From contig JAJLRJ010000004.1 of the NCBI GenBank assembly GCA_024195265.1, forward strand, positions 43,132,021 through 43,196,020: a stretch of 64,000 nucleotides of DNA, given 5' to 3'. Each line of letters begins with the position of its first letter. The first letter of the stretch is position 1. This DNA is from Dendrophyllia cribrosa (Eukaryota; Cnidaria; Anthozoa; Scleractinia; Dendrophylliidae). The position numbers and the translations under genes were made by a program. The notes beneath the pieces were generated by a model, which ran no database searches, had not been told where the DNA came from, and worked only from the letters and a program-made list of their open reading frames with translations. Below are positions 1 to 10,949 of this stretch, piece by piece.

Positions 1-836
1 GTGTCTTGCGATACGTTTCCTGCGAGTTTCGCTTCCGCTAGTGAATGTTTCTCGGGCGAAAATAACCTTAAAGCGATCACTTTTTCATTTAATTTTCTTT
101 TCTGTGTTTCGTATACAGAGGAATAAAAACTGGATATATTTTCGTGTGTCTGATTGCGAGATGTTTTATGAAACAGCTGCGTTATGCGTTACTGGAAAGG
201 TTTCAAATTACTTTCACAAAAATTTATGCAAATTGCAACAGTTTTACCTCAACTGAAAAAATAGATTTCAAAGGGCTAAATTTGTTTCTCTCCTCCTAAA
301 TTATCACTTCTGTCGTTAACTTTGATTAAATTTATAAGTTTCATTCAAACTTTATTATAATAACGGCGGGAATACTTTCAGCAAAACTTTCAATTGGAAA
401 AGTTGTTTTGACCTCGGGTCCGGACCAGAATTACATCATGGCTTTGAAAGGCCACTTTGCGGCTACACAGACCAGCTAGTTACAAGATTTAGCTAAAACC
501 AATAACAACCATCGGAAAATACTCTGACAAACGGCCTTTTTTTCAACGGTAAGTACAAAGTAGGCATCGATTTGTATTTTTCAGTATGTACTCGTCTTTT
601 GACACAGTGGACACGCTACTTTAATAATTTACGTGCGATCTCGCACGCTTCGAATACTCCCTATCATCAAACCGTGAAATAACGTGCATGCAGATTCCCA
701 AGACAATTATTCTCCAATATGCCTAATACACTGAACGACGCCCAAGTATACGCTCCCACAGCGTCTTGTCTACCCTTAAATAGGGTCAGGGTTTGAGAAC
801 CTTGGCGGCACACACCTATCCTTAATTGTCGGGAGT

Positions 837-837
<1 letters not shown>
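1..837. other. Left-edge region, no gene recognised
   Basis: I see no conserved protein, RNA gene or clear repeat here. Short open frames on both strands have no recognisable domain and look like chance. Confidence 0.5.

Positions 838-875
<38 letters not shown>
838..875. repeat. Poly-C/poly-G homopolymer (38 nt)
   Basis: An uninterrupted run of 38 C follows 'gggagta' and ends at 'gggcctcacc'. Read on the minus strand it is poly-G. It gives a glycine-rich stretch in a chance minus-strand frame, which is not evidence of coding. Confidence 0.95.
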
Positions 876-877
<2 letters not shown>

Positions 878-1377
878 GCCTCACCGTCACCCCTCTCACC
901 CCTGGAAAGATCTGCCGTTAAAAATGAATGTAAGTCAGAAATGGAAAAGTACGAGACCCAAATGACGTTTATCAACTCAGATTTTATATTTTTGTATCTA
1001 GGGTAATCAGGTAATTTAAAATAATCAAAGAAGCATGTACCACTTTTAAAATCCGCAAGATAACATAATGGCAATGCCCCACCCCCGGCCGGACCTGTTT
1101 TAGCAAATGCCCCACCCTTGGGAAGGAAAAGTTATAAAATGGTAACCACGGTACTCCAAACGCGGCCGCAACCAATATTTAACAGTATGGTATAATGTTT
1201 GGAAACGTAAACTTGAAAGGAGCCGAGAGTGAAATTGCAGATGAAATTTAATGCGTATCGCTGACGGTTCGGGTGAAGCGAACGGTTGACTGATTACAAT
1301 GTCGTAACACTCCAGCCTGACACCTGTTTGACACGCCTTTGCATTTTTGACGTGAGTTTAATTTTGTCTAACTCTTA
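876..1377. other. Intergenic, nothing recognised
   Basis: No gene or definite repeat structure is visible before the MITE that starts at 1378. Confidence 0.45.
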
Positions 1378-1659
1378 GAGCAGTTTTCAATTGAGTGTCG
1401 TAAAACCAAAACCAAAGTAATTACTCTGACCAATCACAGCAGTCGTAAACAATCCAATGAACCAATCAGAGCTCGAAGCAATTACATGTCGCGGGCGCCA
1501 AGCGCGGGAAAACGCGTGCGAGCAAGTCACGATTGGTTTTGGTTTTACTTCTGATTGGTCGAGAAAGTGGCGCGAGATTTTTTAGCCAATCACAAAGCGT
1601 AGCAATGCAAAACCAAAGCAATTGTGTAATTACTTTCGACAGTCAATTGAAAACTGCTC
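1378..1659 (+). mobile_element. CCAAT-rich MITE with TA target site, copy 1 (282 bp)
   Basis: The element starts GAGCAGTTTTCAATTGAGTG and ends with the near-reverse complement CAATTGAAAACTGCTC, flanked on both sides by TA. Terminal inverted repeats plus a TA duplication are the Tc1/mariner pattern; no transposase is present, so it is non-autonomous. It contains at least five CCAAT boxes in both orientations (near 1429, 1453, 1461, 1531 and 1585). By eye it is identical over its full length to the inverted copy at 3954-4235. Related copies lie at 7635, 28955, 35548, 36445 and 40056. Confidence 0.85.
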
Positions 1660-2016
1660 TAAATAGTCTTGTGATATCTTGTCTTGCTTTGTAATCCGTA
1701 CATGCAAATGAACAACGCCACTTTGCCTTTTGAAGTGGATTTGAGAATCAGTCACTAAGCAATACTGGCTGCCGTAAACCCCACCGACCATCTTCCCTGT
1801 TTTTCTTTAACGTTTTGATGCTAAAACGTCAGCTAGCTATGAGGGTCTTTGATAGCGCGTGGGCATGGTTTATTTGCATTCTCGCCTTAACTTAGAGCAT
1901 TGTCACGACTTGGATTTCTGTATAGTTTCGGTGTACTCAATCCTGTTTTCCTGGAGGAGTTTCATGAAGGGAAAGCTCGTACAAGTATTGTATTGTATTG
2001 CATGGCATGGCATTAA
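1660..2016. other. Intergenic, nothing recognised
   Basis: No gene seen. A short run of 'gtatt' pentamers (about 1984-2000) precedes the foldback at 2017. Confidence 0.4.
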
Positions 2017-2148
2017 TAGACCAATTTCGATATATTAAAATTCATACTTGACTCCGAGGCTTGGGGAAATTGTATTATTCATTTCTTTTGTTTTATTCCC
2101 CCAAGCCTCGGAGCCAAGTATGAATTTTAATATATCGAAATTGGTCTA
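2017..2148. mobile_element. Foldback MITE with ~50 bp arms
   Basis: The left arm begins TAGACCAATTTCGATATATT and the right arm is its reverse complement, with only about 30 bp between them. The palindrome centres near 2083 and is flanked by TATTG/GCATGG microsatellite-like DNA. It has no coding capacity. Confidence 0.75.
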
Positions 2149-2174
2149 TTGTATTTGCATTTTGTTGTGTCGTA

Positions 2175-2210
2175 TTGTGCGGTGCGGTGCGGTGCGGTGC
2201 GGTGAGGTAC
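2175..2210. repeat. (GCGGT)n microsatellite
   Basis: About five GCGGT/GTGCG pentamers in a row. A related GCCGT array lies at 5050-5072, past the 3' end of the retrotransposon, so similar pentamer arrays sit on both sides of that element. Confidence 0.7.
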
Positions 2211-2506
2211 TGTATTGTACCAAAAACCTATAAGTGGGTTGAAACGTGCAACTGTCTCTTGTACGCTTCAAAACAAGCTTCCGATTATTCAATTTGCTAA
2301 GAAGTTGTTCCAGCCATATTTGGAAAATCAAGATAAAAATATTAACCAATCAATTCGCTAGAACAACTTGCTTCCAATCTCGAGGGACCGAGGGGTTTCC
2401 AAATATGGTACTAAGCAAAAAATGAATATTCGGAAGCTGTGAATGCGCGTTACACGTTTCAACTCACTTACGGGTTTCTGACAACAACAACAATTGATCT
2501 CAACAA

Positions 2507-4919
2507 TTGATCTCGTTGATCTCAGAGGAAAACTGGCTTCAACATTTCCACTCACTTCATTCAAATGAACCTTTAAATTCTGCACAACAGACAATAATCA
2601 ATGAACTACAACAACTTGAGAGTCGGAAAAATCAGTTATGCTCTTTGGATTACTTAATCACAGAAAATGAAATACTTATAGCTGCGAAAAAATTAAAAAA
2701 TAATAAATCGTCTTTTTCAGACAAAATAAAAAATGAAATGATTAAAGCTAGCCTTCACGACATGATGCCGATATATCAAAAACTTTTTAATACAATTCTC
2801 AATCTAGGAACAATGCCTCAAACTTGGTGTAGCGGCCTTATTACACCAATATATAAATCAGGAGGAAAAAGTGATCCATCAAATTATCGAGGAATTTGTG
2901 TTTCAAGCTGTTTGGGAAAATTGCTCTGTTCTATCCTTAATCAAAGACTCCTTGAGCATGTTTACTCTCATAACATACTCCACAATTCTCAGATTGGATT
3001 CTTGCCCAAAAATCGTACAGCAGACCATGTCCTCACTCTGAGAACTTTAGTAGATAAATATGTGCATCAACACAATGAAAAAATATACGCTTGTTTTGTA
3101 GATTTCAGGAAAGCTTTTGACTCAGTCTGGCATGACGGACTATTGTACAAGCTATTGCAAATTAATGTGGGAGGCCGCTTTTACAATTTAATAAATAATT
3201 TGTACTCAAACTCTACATGTTCCGTAAAAATTGGAAAAAGCCAAACACAACCCTTTCAATACGCAAGAGGTGTACGCCAAGGTTGTATTTTAAGCCCATT
3301 GCTATTTAACCTCTATGTTAACAACATACCACATTCGTTCGAAAATATTTTATCGGATCCTTTTGTTCTACCGAATGGCACAAAATTAAACTCACTTTTA
3401 TATGCGGATGATTTAGTCATACTTTCAAGATCCAAAACAGGACTGCAAACTTGTCTTGATAAGTTATCTTCCTATTGCAACTCGTGGATGTTAAGTATCA
3501 ATCCAAAAAAGACCAAAGTTATGATCTTTCAGAAACGTGCTAAGAAATGTACTGAGTCTAGTTTTCACATAGGCAATAAAATGATTGAAATCGTCCAAAA
3601 CTACACTTATCTAGGGTCTGTAATATCTTCAACGGGTAACTTTTCAATGGCACTTGACCAGCTAAAAGAGAAGGCCCTTCACGCTCTTTTCAGTCTAAGA
3701 AAACATACAAATTTCAGTAAATTGTCCCCATCCCTGGCAAGTAAAATCTTTGACACGATGATCACCCCAATTTTAACATATAATAGCGAAGTTTGGGGTG
3801 TGTACACAAAACCGGATTTTAAGTCTTGGGACAGCTCGCAGATTGAAAAAATCCATTTACAATTCTGCAAACGTTATCTAGAAGTAAGCAATAAAGCATC
3901 AAATGTGGCATGTAGAGCTGAACTAGGAAGGTTTCCTCTTATTATAGCTATTAGAGCAGTTTTCAATTGACTGTCGAAAGTAATTACACAATTGCTTTGG
4001 TTTTGCATTGCTACGCTTTGTGATTGGCTAAAAAATCTCGCGCCACTTTCTCGACCAATCAGAAGTAAAACCAAAACCAATCGTGACTTGCTCGCACGCG
4101 TTTTCCCGCGCTTGGCGCCCGCGACATGTAATTGCTTCGAGCTCTGATTGGTTCATTGGATTGTTTACGACTGCTGTGATTGGTCAGAGTAATTACTTTG
4201 GTTTTGGTTTTACGACACTCAATTGAAAACTGCTCTAATCAGAAAATAATTAATTATACCTTATATCTTCAAAGTAAGGACAATAACTCTATTGTTAAAC
4301 AGATCTTTTTAATGTCCGCAGATCTTCACTCTTCTGGTAAAAATAGCTTCTACTCTAATCTTATAAGGATATCCGAATTCTATAATTTGCCTGATTTTGA
4401 CCTTATTTTCTTAACTGAAACTAAAATCGAACATTATGTAAACTTAATGCAACAAAAATATATCCTATATTGGCGACATATCATTCAACACTCTAAGAAA
4501 CTCGAATTTTATAGTATCTTTAAGAAAACGAATATACGCCTTCTCATTACTTAGACCTTACAAGGAAATCAAATGACAGAAAACAATTAGTAAAATTTCG
4601 TATAAGTAATCATAAATTAATGATTGAAATTGGTAGATATGAAAAAATCACGAGAGATGATAGATTGTGCCCTACTTGTGGATCTAATGAAATTGAAGAT
4701 GAAATTCACTTCCTTTTCCACTGTCCTAAATACTCAATTATTAGGGACGGATTTTACTGGAAAATAGGGTTTCACCTACCAAATATAAAACAGTTATCTC
4801 CTTCAGAAGTTACCAATGAATTAATGAACTCTCGTAATTATTTTGTAAATATTCATTTGGTGAAATTCATTATTTCATGCTTAGATCTCCGCAATAATCA
4901 AATTATCAAATCAGACTGA
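2507..4919 (+). pseudogene. Non-LTR (LINE) retrotransposon reverse transcriptase, broken
   Basis: An open frame from about 2507 encodes the RT of a LINE-type element. Counting from 2507, the motifs are QIGFLPKNRTADHV (162-175), VDFRKAFDSV (198-207, catalytic Asp block A), RQGCILSP (257-264) and LLYADDLVILS (297-307, catalytic YADD). No upstream apurinic endonuclease is seen, so the copy is 5'-truncated. The frame is cut at 3953 by a 282-bp MITE; after the MITE (from 4236) the same reading continues to about 4518, where a one-base shift near an A run moves it to another frame. That frame runs to the stop at 4919 and holds a C-terminal CPTC-x14-H-x4-C knuckle (about 4671-4740). The 3' flank is CTGTG/GCCGT-rich. 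Clade (CR1/L2-like or another) is not resolved. Confidence 0.9.
3954..4235 (-). mobile_element. CCAAT-rich MITE copy 2, inserted in the RT frame
   Basis: Same family as 1378-1659 but in opposite orientation, 282 bp, flanked by TA on both sides. It interrupts the RT frame between the isoleucine codon at about 3949-3951 and the resumed frame after 4235. By eye I find no difference from copy 1 after reverse complementing. The insertion therefore postdates the LINE copy and looks young. Confidence 0.92.
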
Positions 4920-5130
4920 TTGTACTTTCCCTTTCTTTATTATATTATTGTAATTTCATTTTGTTATGTTGTAAAGCTTTGCAATACTGTAAGGATTTAT
5001 AGTCATGCAAATAAAGCTACTTGTTGTTGTACTGTACTGTGCTGTCCCATGCCGTGCCGTGCCGTGCCGTGCGAGCCGGACTGTGCTGTGGTGTCCTGTA
5101 CTGTGCTGCGCTGTGTAGTGTGCATTGCAT
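4920..5130. repeat. LINE 3' flank with CTGTG/GCCGT short tandem repeats
   Basis: After the stop at 4919 comes an AT-rich 3' flank and then degenerate CTGTACTGTG and GCCGTGCCGT repeats (about 5020-5130). Simple-repeat 3' tails are typical of several LINE clades, but the true 3' end is not fixed here. Confidence 0.5.
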
Positions 5131-5932
5131 TGCATTGGGCCGATACGCTTTATTTCTGCTGTATCTAAAAACGGGTACCAATACAAAGCTCTCCTATCTC
5201 GTTCCTGAGTTAATTGAGAAAGAAAAGTCTGCGAAGCACAGGAAGGGAATAGAAGAGGTCTGCGCGCTGGTGTTTTGGACAAAATTGACTGTCAGCCATA
5301 TGATCCAAGCTCCCCTCCTTTCTTTGAGGGGCTAAATAGAGCTTTTTACGGTACGTCAACTGCGGATGCTAATCAAAGGAATGATTGGTCCTCGTACTGA
5401 TTTTAGCAACATTAGCAGTTGCAGTAAACGCCTGAAGGAAAGTAGCAAAATCACTGAAACCCGTGACTGCGATATCGCCAGAGCTGGAATTGCTTGTGCC
5501 AAAACGAAAGCGAGGATCTCCATTCAGTCAGATGTGAAGACTGTTTTCTCAGACAGAAGAAAGGACACAAAAATAAGAATGTTTTTCATTTTATTATTTA
5601 TGTCATCCATTCGACTTAACTTGAGCTACCACGTATTTTCATTATTTTATACCAGTCATAGCACTGCGAAATTAAGTATTATTTATACTAACACTATATG
5701 CTAATACATTGTCATTTCACTGTAACAATTACCTTTGGAGACGGGGTGGCCCCTGTGTTCTAATCGGTTTCTACATAAAAAAAGCTTTACCATCTGTGCA
5801 GCGAATGACTTCAGCAACCTGAAAGAACAGACAGCCTCCTGCAGCCCCATGGTGGATTCCCTGTGAAACGGGCGTCCGAGTAACGAGCGATGGAATTTTA
5901 AACTGAGGTCGTTACAATACAAAGGTGTGGTT
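5131..5932. other. Intergenic, nothing recognised
   Basis: Several short open frames exist on both strands but none shows a domain, signal peptide or composition suggesting a gene. Confidence 0.4.
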
Positions 5933-6379
5933 AACCCTTTCACTCCCAGAGTCAGATACGAAGACATGCAACGTTGTTCTAACTTCTGATTCTGTTAAAG
6001 AAATCCTATGATGTGACCATTCAAATGAAACCTCTTTGACAGTACTTTTGCATGGTACCATTTGTTCTAACTTTTGAGTCTGTGGACGAAATCCTATGGT
6101 GTGACCATTCAAATGAAACCTCTTCAGCAGTACTTTTGCATGGTACCATTTGTTCTAACTTTCGAGTCTGTTGATGAAATGCTATGGTGTGACCATTCAA
6201 ATGAAACCTCTTCAGCAGTACCTTTGCATGGAAACATTTGTTCTAACTTTTGAGTCTGTCAACGAAAACCTATGATGTGACCATTCAAATGAAACCTCTT
6301 TGGCAGCATTCTCGCATGTTACCATTTATTTTGTCAAAATTTTACGAAATGAATTTGACACTCTGGGAAGTTAAAGGGT
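5933..6379. mobile_element. 88-bp-repeat MITE, copy with about four internal units
   Basis: It opens TTAACCCTTTCACTCCCAG and closes CTCTGGGAAGTTAAAGGG, an imperfect inverted pair. Inside are about four units of a ~88 bp repeat with the core 'gtgaccattcaaatgaaacc' and 'catggtaccattt'. The same repeat recurs at 8540, 19935, 28355, 33947 and 42130 in different copy numbers. The TTAA at several ends suggests piggyBac-type mobilisation, which is an inference. Confidence 0.75.
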
Positions 6380-6524
6380 GAACATTTCCGATTGGCTCTC
6401 AATCGAGTCATGATGCAACAGCACGATCAAGGAAGCACTGCGTCATCAGCATTAGCCTTTGAACAGGCTTCTCAAGGTGGCTCCATATTGTTCAGCCCTC
6501 TCGTCTTTTGCATTCCATTACAGC

Positions 6525-6995
6525 TCGCCCGATGGTGTGGCTAAAAATCTTTTACCAGGAAATCTTTTATCAGTCAACTAAGTGGTATCCAAATGACGTC
6601 ATCATTCGTTGCCATGGCAACGTGAAAAGAAGTCAAAAATACGCTATTTTGGACCATTTGAGGCTAATAACTTATAAACTACACGGTGAAAGTTTTTGTT
6701 TTCGATATATTTTTGTTTAATTGGCAAGATAAACATTTTAACAATTTTTTTAAAAATTCTGTACATAGAGTTCAGAGCTACCTTAACTTTATGTAAAAAT
6801 GACATATCTCTGAATCCTATGTACAGACTTTTTTCAAAATTGGCACAAATGTTCGTTATGTTTATCAGACGAAAATATATAAAAATCAAAAATTTTCACC
6901 GAGCAGTTTTGAAGTTATTATCCTCAAAAGGTTGAAAATGGGGTCTTTTTGGCCTCTTTTGACGTTGCCATGGTAACAAATTTTGATGTCGTAGC
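6525..6995. mobile_element. Foldback element with two X-box-like motifs
   Basis: Long inverted arms surround an AT-rich centre. The left arm contains GTTGCCATGGCAAC (6608-6621) and the right arm GTTGCCATGGTAAC (6964-6977). Matching outer sequence is 'ggtgtggcta' on the left and 'tagccacct' on the right. Chance frames on both strands translate to similar peptides because the arms are complementary; I do not call them genes. Confidence 0.7.
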
Positions 6996-7634
6996 CACCT
7001 AAATTTGTTCATTGGTTAAGTGTTTACAAACTTGTACTAAACATTTTCTCTTAATTTTACTGGTGTAGCTGTGATTAAATATCATAGATGTATCATGATG
7101 CGGGAATGTTTAAACTATTAGGAGCCACCTTAAGGGATATTTGGTTAATAGAAAATCGGGCGACATCGGCATGGAATTCGGAGATCGAATACTCAGACGT
7201 CTATTTTTTGAGGAAACCACGCAGAGTTGCAAAAGAAAATCCTTTTTTACCAGGGTTATTTAAGCGGTTTACTACACTAACTCATTTTCTAGTGACAAAA
7301 GATGTTCTAACTAGTTCACTCCCAGTTTATCGCGTAAGCATTACTATGTGGTGCTAGCTTTTAGGTTTGTGAATGAAAACGTACAGTATGGCCATTCAAA
7401 TAAAAGAAATTACGTCGTGCTAGCCGGTGGAACGGCTCGATTTCTTTCCAATCGGCTATAAATTAGAGGACATTACACTACTTAGAATTTTGGGGCTCTT
7501 TTGAAGACAAAAGCTTAACGAAATACTACCGTTCATGACAAAATGACAAAATGAAATTTTGAAACATCTAAGGTAAATACCCTAAGTGTGGAGCGTGATA
7601 GTGCATGTGATACGAAGTTGTATTTTTCTCATTA
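6996..7634. other. Intergenic; diverged 88-bp family remnant
   Basis: About 7315-7420 has 'ttcactcccag' followed by a diverged 'ggccattcaaataaaag' core of the 88-bp repeat family. Nothing else is recognised. Confidence 0.4.
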
Positions 7635-7858
7635 GAGCGGTTTTCAGTTGTGTCGAAAGTGATTTCGTGATTGCTTTGGTTTTGTATTGCTACGCTTTGT
7701 GATTGGCTAAAAAATCTCGCGCCCCTTTCTCAACCAATCAGAAGTAAAAACAAAACCAATCGAGACTTGCTCGCATGCGTTTCCCCGTGCTTGACGGCGG
7801 CTTCATGCAATTGTTTCGAGTTCTGATTGATCTGCGACTGTTGTGATTGGGCAGAGTA
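7635..7858 (-). mobile_element. CCAAT-rich TA MITE copy 3, diverged and 3'-truncated
   Basis: It begins GAGCGGTTTTCAGTTGTGTC after a TA and follows the family sequence (including 'ttgtgattggctaaaaaatc') until about 7858. The far inverted repeat is missing. Confidence 0.75.
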
Positions 7859-7933
7859 AAGGCTAACGTTTGACTCTGGCAGTGAAAGGAAAGGCCACGG
7901 AATTTCCCCAAGCTACTGAACAATTACAAACTA

Positions 7934-8250
7934 AGGCCCTATTTACATGGAAAGAGGATGATCCTAGCACTAGGATCATCCGAGCGCGACATGTTTTCTG
8001 CTTTCAGTTTACATGCGATGGGTTGCATTTGGCCCTAGCACTAGGATGATCCTAGCTCCATATAAACGGCTTCGGGAGCCCAAGGGTTATCTTCGCGCCC
8101 ACCCGCCATCTTGCAATGCAACCGCGCCGAACTCAAAAGTAACCAAATGAAAAATTGATCTTGGAAGCCGCATTTTTGCATGTAAACCAAATGAATTTTC
8201 TAGGATCATCCTAGCACCAGGATCATCCTCTTTCCATGTAAATAGGGCCT
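7934..8250. mobile_element. Foldback MITE, TAA target duplication
   Basis: The ends AGGCCCTATTTACATGGAAA and TTTCCATGTAAATAGGGCCT are reverse complements, and the arms also share 'gatgatcctagcac'. It is flanked by TAA on both sides, fitting the 3-bp target duplications of PIF/Harbinger-type MITEs. No protein is encoded. Confidence 0.8.
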
Positions 8251-8539
8251 AACACAGATTCTCGTTCCCAAAAAGGCTTCAACTAGTCTGCTTGGCGCAG
8301 CAGGAACCATGCTACAAACGCTAAATTTTCCCAACATGAATAGGCCCTTTGCATAGACTGCAACTTTAAGACCACCAGAAATGGAAAGCGCACAATGAAG
8401 TTAGCAAGAGTACCAATTTTGACCCTGTGTGTTTAAGCGTGCGATTTTATGGTGATTAAAACGTTAGAACAAAAATATAGGATTTGTATAGAAAAAAACT
8501 GGATGGCGAGCATTGCCACATATAGAATTTTAACTCTTG

Positions 8540-8850
8540 TAGTTATAACTTTTGAGTCTGTGGATGAAATCCTATGGTGTGACCATTTAAATGAAACCTC
8601 TTGGGCAGTACTGAGGTGCGGGATTGCAGAAAATTGCCGGGTTCTATTCTTTTCAATTCTTTTTAGAACAAGCATTGAGACAATGAACTCTATTCTTATT
8701 CAATGAGATGCAAATTAAAATATTCCAATTTTCTGCAATCCCGCACCTTACAGTACTTCTGCATGTTGCCATTTGTTTTCTTATATTTTACAAAATGAAA
8801 TTTGGGATTTTTCTTGAATTTGGATTTTTGGCACTCTTGGGAGTTGGCAA
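8540..8850. mobile_element. 88-bp family copy with a nested foldback
   Basis: The family core ('tttgagtctgtggatgaaatcctatgg...') is split after 'gggcagtactg' by a separate palindrome at 8614-8748, then resumes with 'cagtacttctgcatg' and the AT-rich tail shared with 28440-28500. Confidence 0.7.
8614..8748. mobile_element. Small foldback MITE nested in the 88-bp element
   Basis: Arms AGGTGCGGGATTGCAGAAAA and its reverse complement bracket a ~95 bp centre. 'cagtact'-like sequence on both sides may be its target duplication. Confidence 0.75.
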
Positions 8851-9612
8851 GCGCAGCAACAGATGTCAAAACATCTCTCCTATCAGCGGTGACAAAGAAA
8901 AGCGCACCAACAAAGGCGATTTGACTTCCAGAGGCTGCCTTTAATGTTCTTAGTGCTTTAAGATTCTAATGGTATATCCAGATACCAGTATTTGCCACGA
9001 TCGTGAATTGCAGAAAAGACCATTTCACACGGTACAGTTACTACATTAAGGGTTTTTGATGATTCGCTGGATTGCATTTTCAAATACAACATTGAAAAAA
9101 AGAAAGACCAGCTTTAGACAGACACAAGGCACAGCCCAGTGTTTGAAACCACCTGAGGCATTTGATAATGCAATCCAAAATTGACAAGAATTGTACTGGT
9201 AAAGCAACAATATTTCAGGTGTGCTACACCCGCGGAAATTAGGACGTGATTGAGTGTAATCTTATTACTACATATAGATTAAGGTATTAAATTTAAACTT
9301 TAAAGAATATGAAAGCTACATGCCATCAGAAATTAATTGTCACCCCAAAACAATGTTAAAAAATAGCTTTAACTAAAGCTTTATCGACGTACATGTACAG
9401 TCCTGATCATGGGACATAGCAGGCAGTAATAAAACGTTGTTAGTTTAAATGAATTAAGTATCTATAACTACAACATCTATTGGACTCCTTGGAGCAAGGA
9501 CGGAGTTAGAGAATAACAAATGGAGTGTGGTTTGCCAACTTCATTTCCCAGGCTTTTTCTTTACTCTCCTCCATGTGTAGCCTGATTTTCAGACAGTCCT
9601 AGATTGACACAA
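8851..9612. other. Intergenic, nothing recognised
   Basis: No conserved coding potential or clear repeat structure was found in this stretch. Confidence 0.4.
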
Positions 9613-9972
9613 TGGTTGTTTACCATTTACCCAAAAATTCCGAAAATTTCGGTCATAATGTAAATGGTAAGACAATTTTGGCTCGACTGACGGTGACCGG
9701 AAAATCTCCGAAATAAACGGAACGTCTTGAAAGGTAGTCAAAAATTTCCAACCGAAATTTCCGAACGGAAATGTGTGTATCATTTGCTTTTATCTACCAG
9801 TTCCAGACCCTGCGCCAGTTTTGATGCGTAAGCGTGGTTACTCAGCTCGTTTCTGGTGTCAACGGTAAATGGTACATGCCAATCGCAAACGGAATTTTCC
9901 TTCCTGGAGTTTTGCTTACCACTTACACAAACCGTGGACCAACCGGTTTTCCCTTGTAAATGGTAAACAACC
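9613..9972. mobile_element. Foldback MITE (GTTGTTTACCATTTAC ends)
   Basis: It starts GGTTGTTTACCATTTAC and ends GTAAATGGTAAACAACC, with further partial complementarity inside. Non-coding. Confidence 0.7.
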
Positions 9973-10075
9973 ACTAACTCACTCATCTCCCTGTCTGGTG
10001 TTCTTTGTTTGAAAGCTTATTCTTGGCGTCATCTGACTGCTGAGTATTTCCACAACTTGATCAGGAGTGGTTGTT

Positions 10076-10390
10076 AAGGCCAGTTTACACATGCAATTTT
10101 TGATGCGATTTTTTTCACGCTCTCCAATGCAACTTTTGTCGCAAGTGTAAACTAGCGGCGATTTCTGTGCGATTCGGGTGCGACCATTGCTGTGACTTTC
10201 CAAAAATCGCTGCCAAGTTGCATCAGGTTTTGAACTTGTTCGACATAGCGTGACAAATCAAGCCCAAATCACACTGAAATCGCCGCCCGTTTACACATAC
10301 GATTTGAAGATGCAACTTACTCGCGACAAAAATTGCATTGAAAGATGCAACAAAAATTACACAAAAAATTGCCTGTGTAAACGGGCCTTT
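10076..10390. mobile_element. Foldback MITE (AAGGCC-GTTTACAC ends)
   Basis: The left end AAGGCCAGTTTACACATGCA and right end TGTGTAAACGGGCCTTT are inverted; inner arms share 'gatgcaac' and 'cgacaaaaattgca' words. Non-coding. Confidence 0.7.
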
Positions 10391-10469
10391 AGTCGTTTTT
10401 CTCCATCAGGAATTTCAAGAATGGTACAGAATATACTCTGATTGGTGGGTATATCCAACGGTCCAGCAC

Positions 10470-10832
10470 GATATCCCCTCAAGAACAATGAATAGCATTA
10501 CTTGCAAAGAGCAGCTTGAGATAATGAATATCATTAATTGGAACAAAGAATCAAAATTATATGAAAGCAACGGCGCGGTGACAATTTTTCCAGCTCGTGA
10601 GCTTCTGTATCCAATAGGGTTACCCTAACCCTAACCCTTATCTTCTTTGGCATTTTTCCCCCTTTTACTCCCTTTCACGGTCGCCATCTGTTTTCTGTTA
10701 TGGTGCAACAAAGCACCACGGGAAGATACCATCCCGGTGGCGGCCTGAATTAATGATATCCACATTTCAATTGTTCTTTGCAAGTAATGCAATTCATTAT
10801 TCTTACGGGGATACTGTGTTGAACGGTCAGAT
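10470..10832. repeat. Inverted repeat enclosing a short telomere-like tract
   Basis: The left arm (about 10470-10545, 'caagaacaatgaatagcattacttgcaaagagcag') is imperfectly repeated inverted at about 10745-10832. Between the arms, 10622-10639 reads CCCTAACCCTAACCCTTA, matching the metazoan TTAGGG telomere repeat in reverse orientation. Confidence 0.65.
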
Positions 10833-10949
10833 GACATCAAGAACAAGCCCGCAAACAAAGGTCACCGGACGGACAGAGGGGTGAGGACTGTGTGAGAATT
10901 AGGCTACCTCATGTGGAGGAGGAAACAAAGACTCTGGGAGAGGGTTTTA

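Noticed and set aside
667..1074. Minus-strand open frame of 135 codons with a polyglycine stretch
   Set aside because: The glycine run is simply the poly-C tract; there is no domain and the flanks look non-coding.
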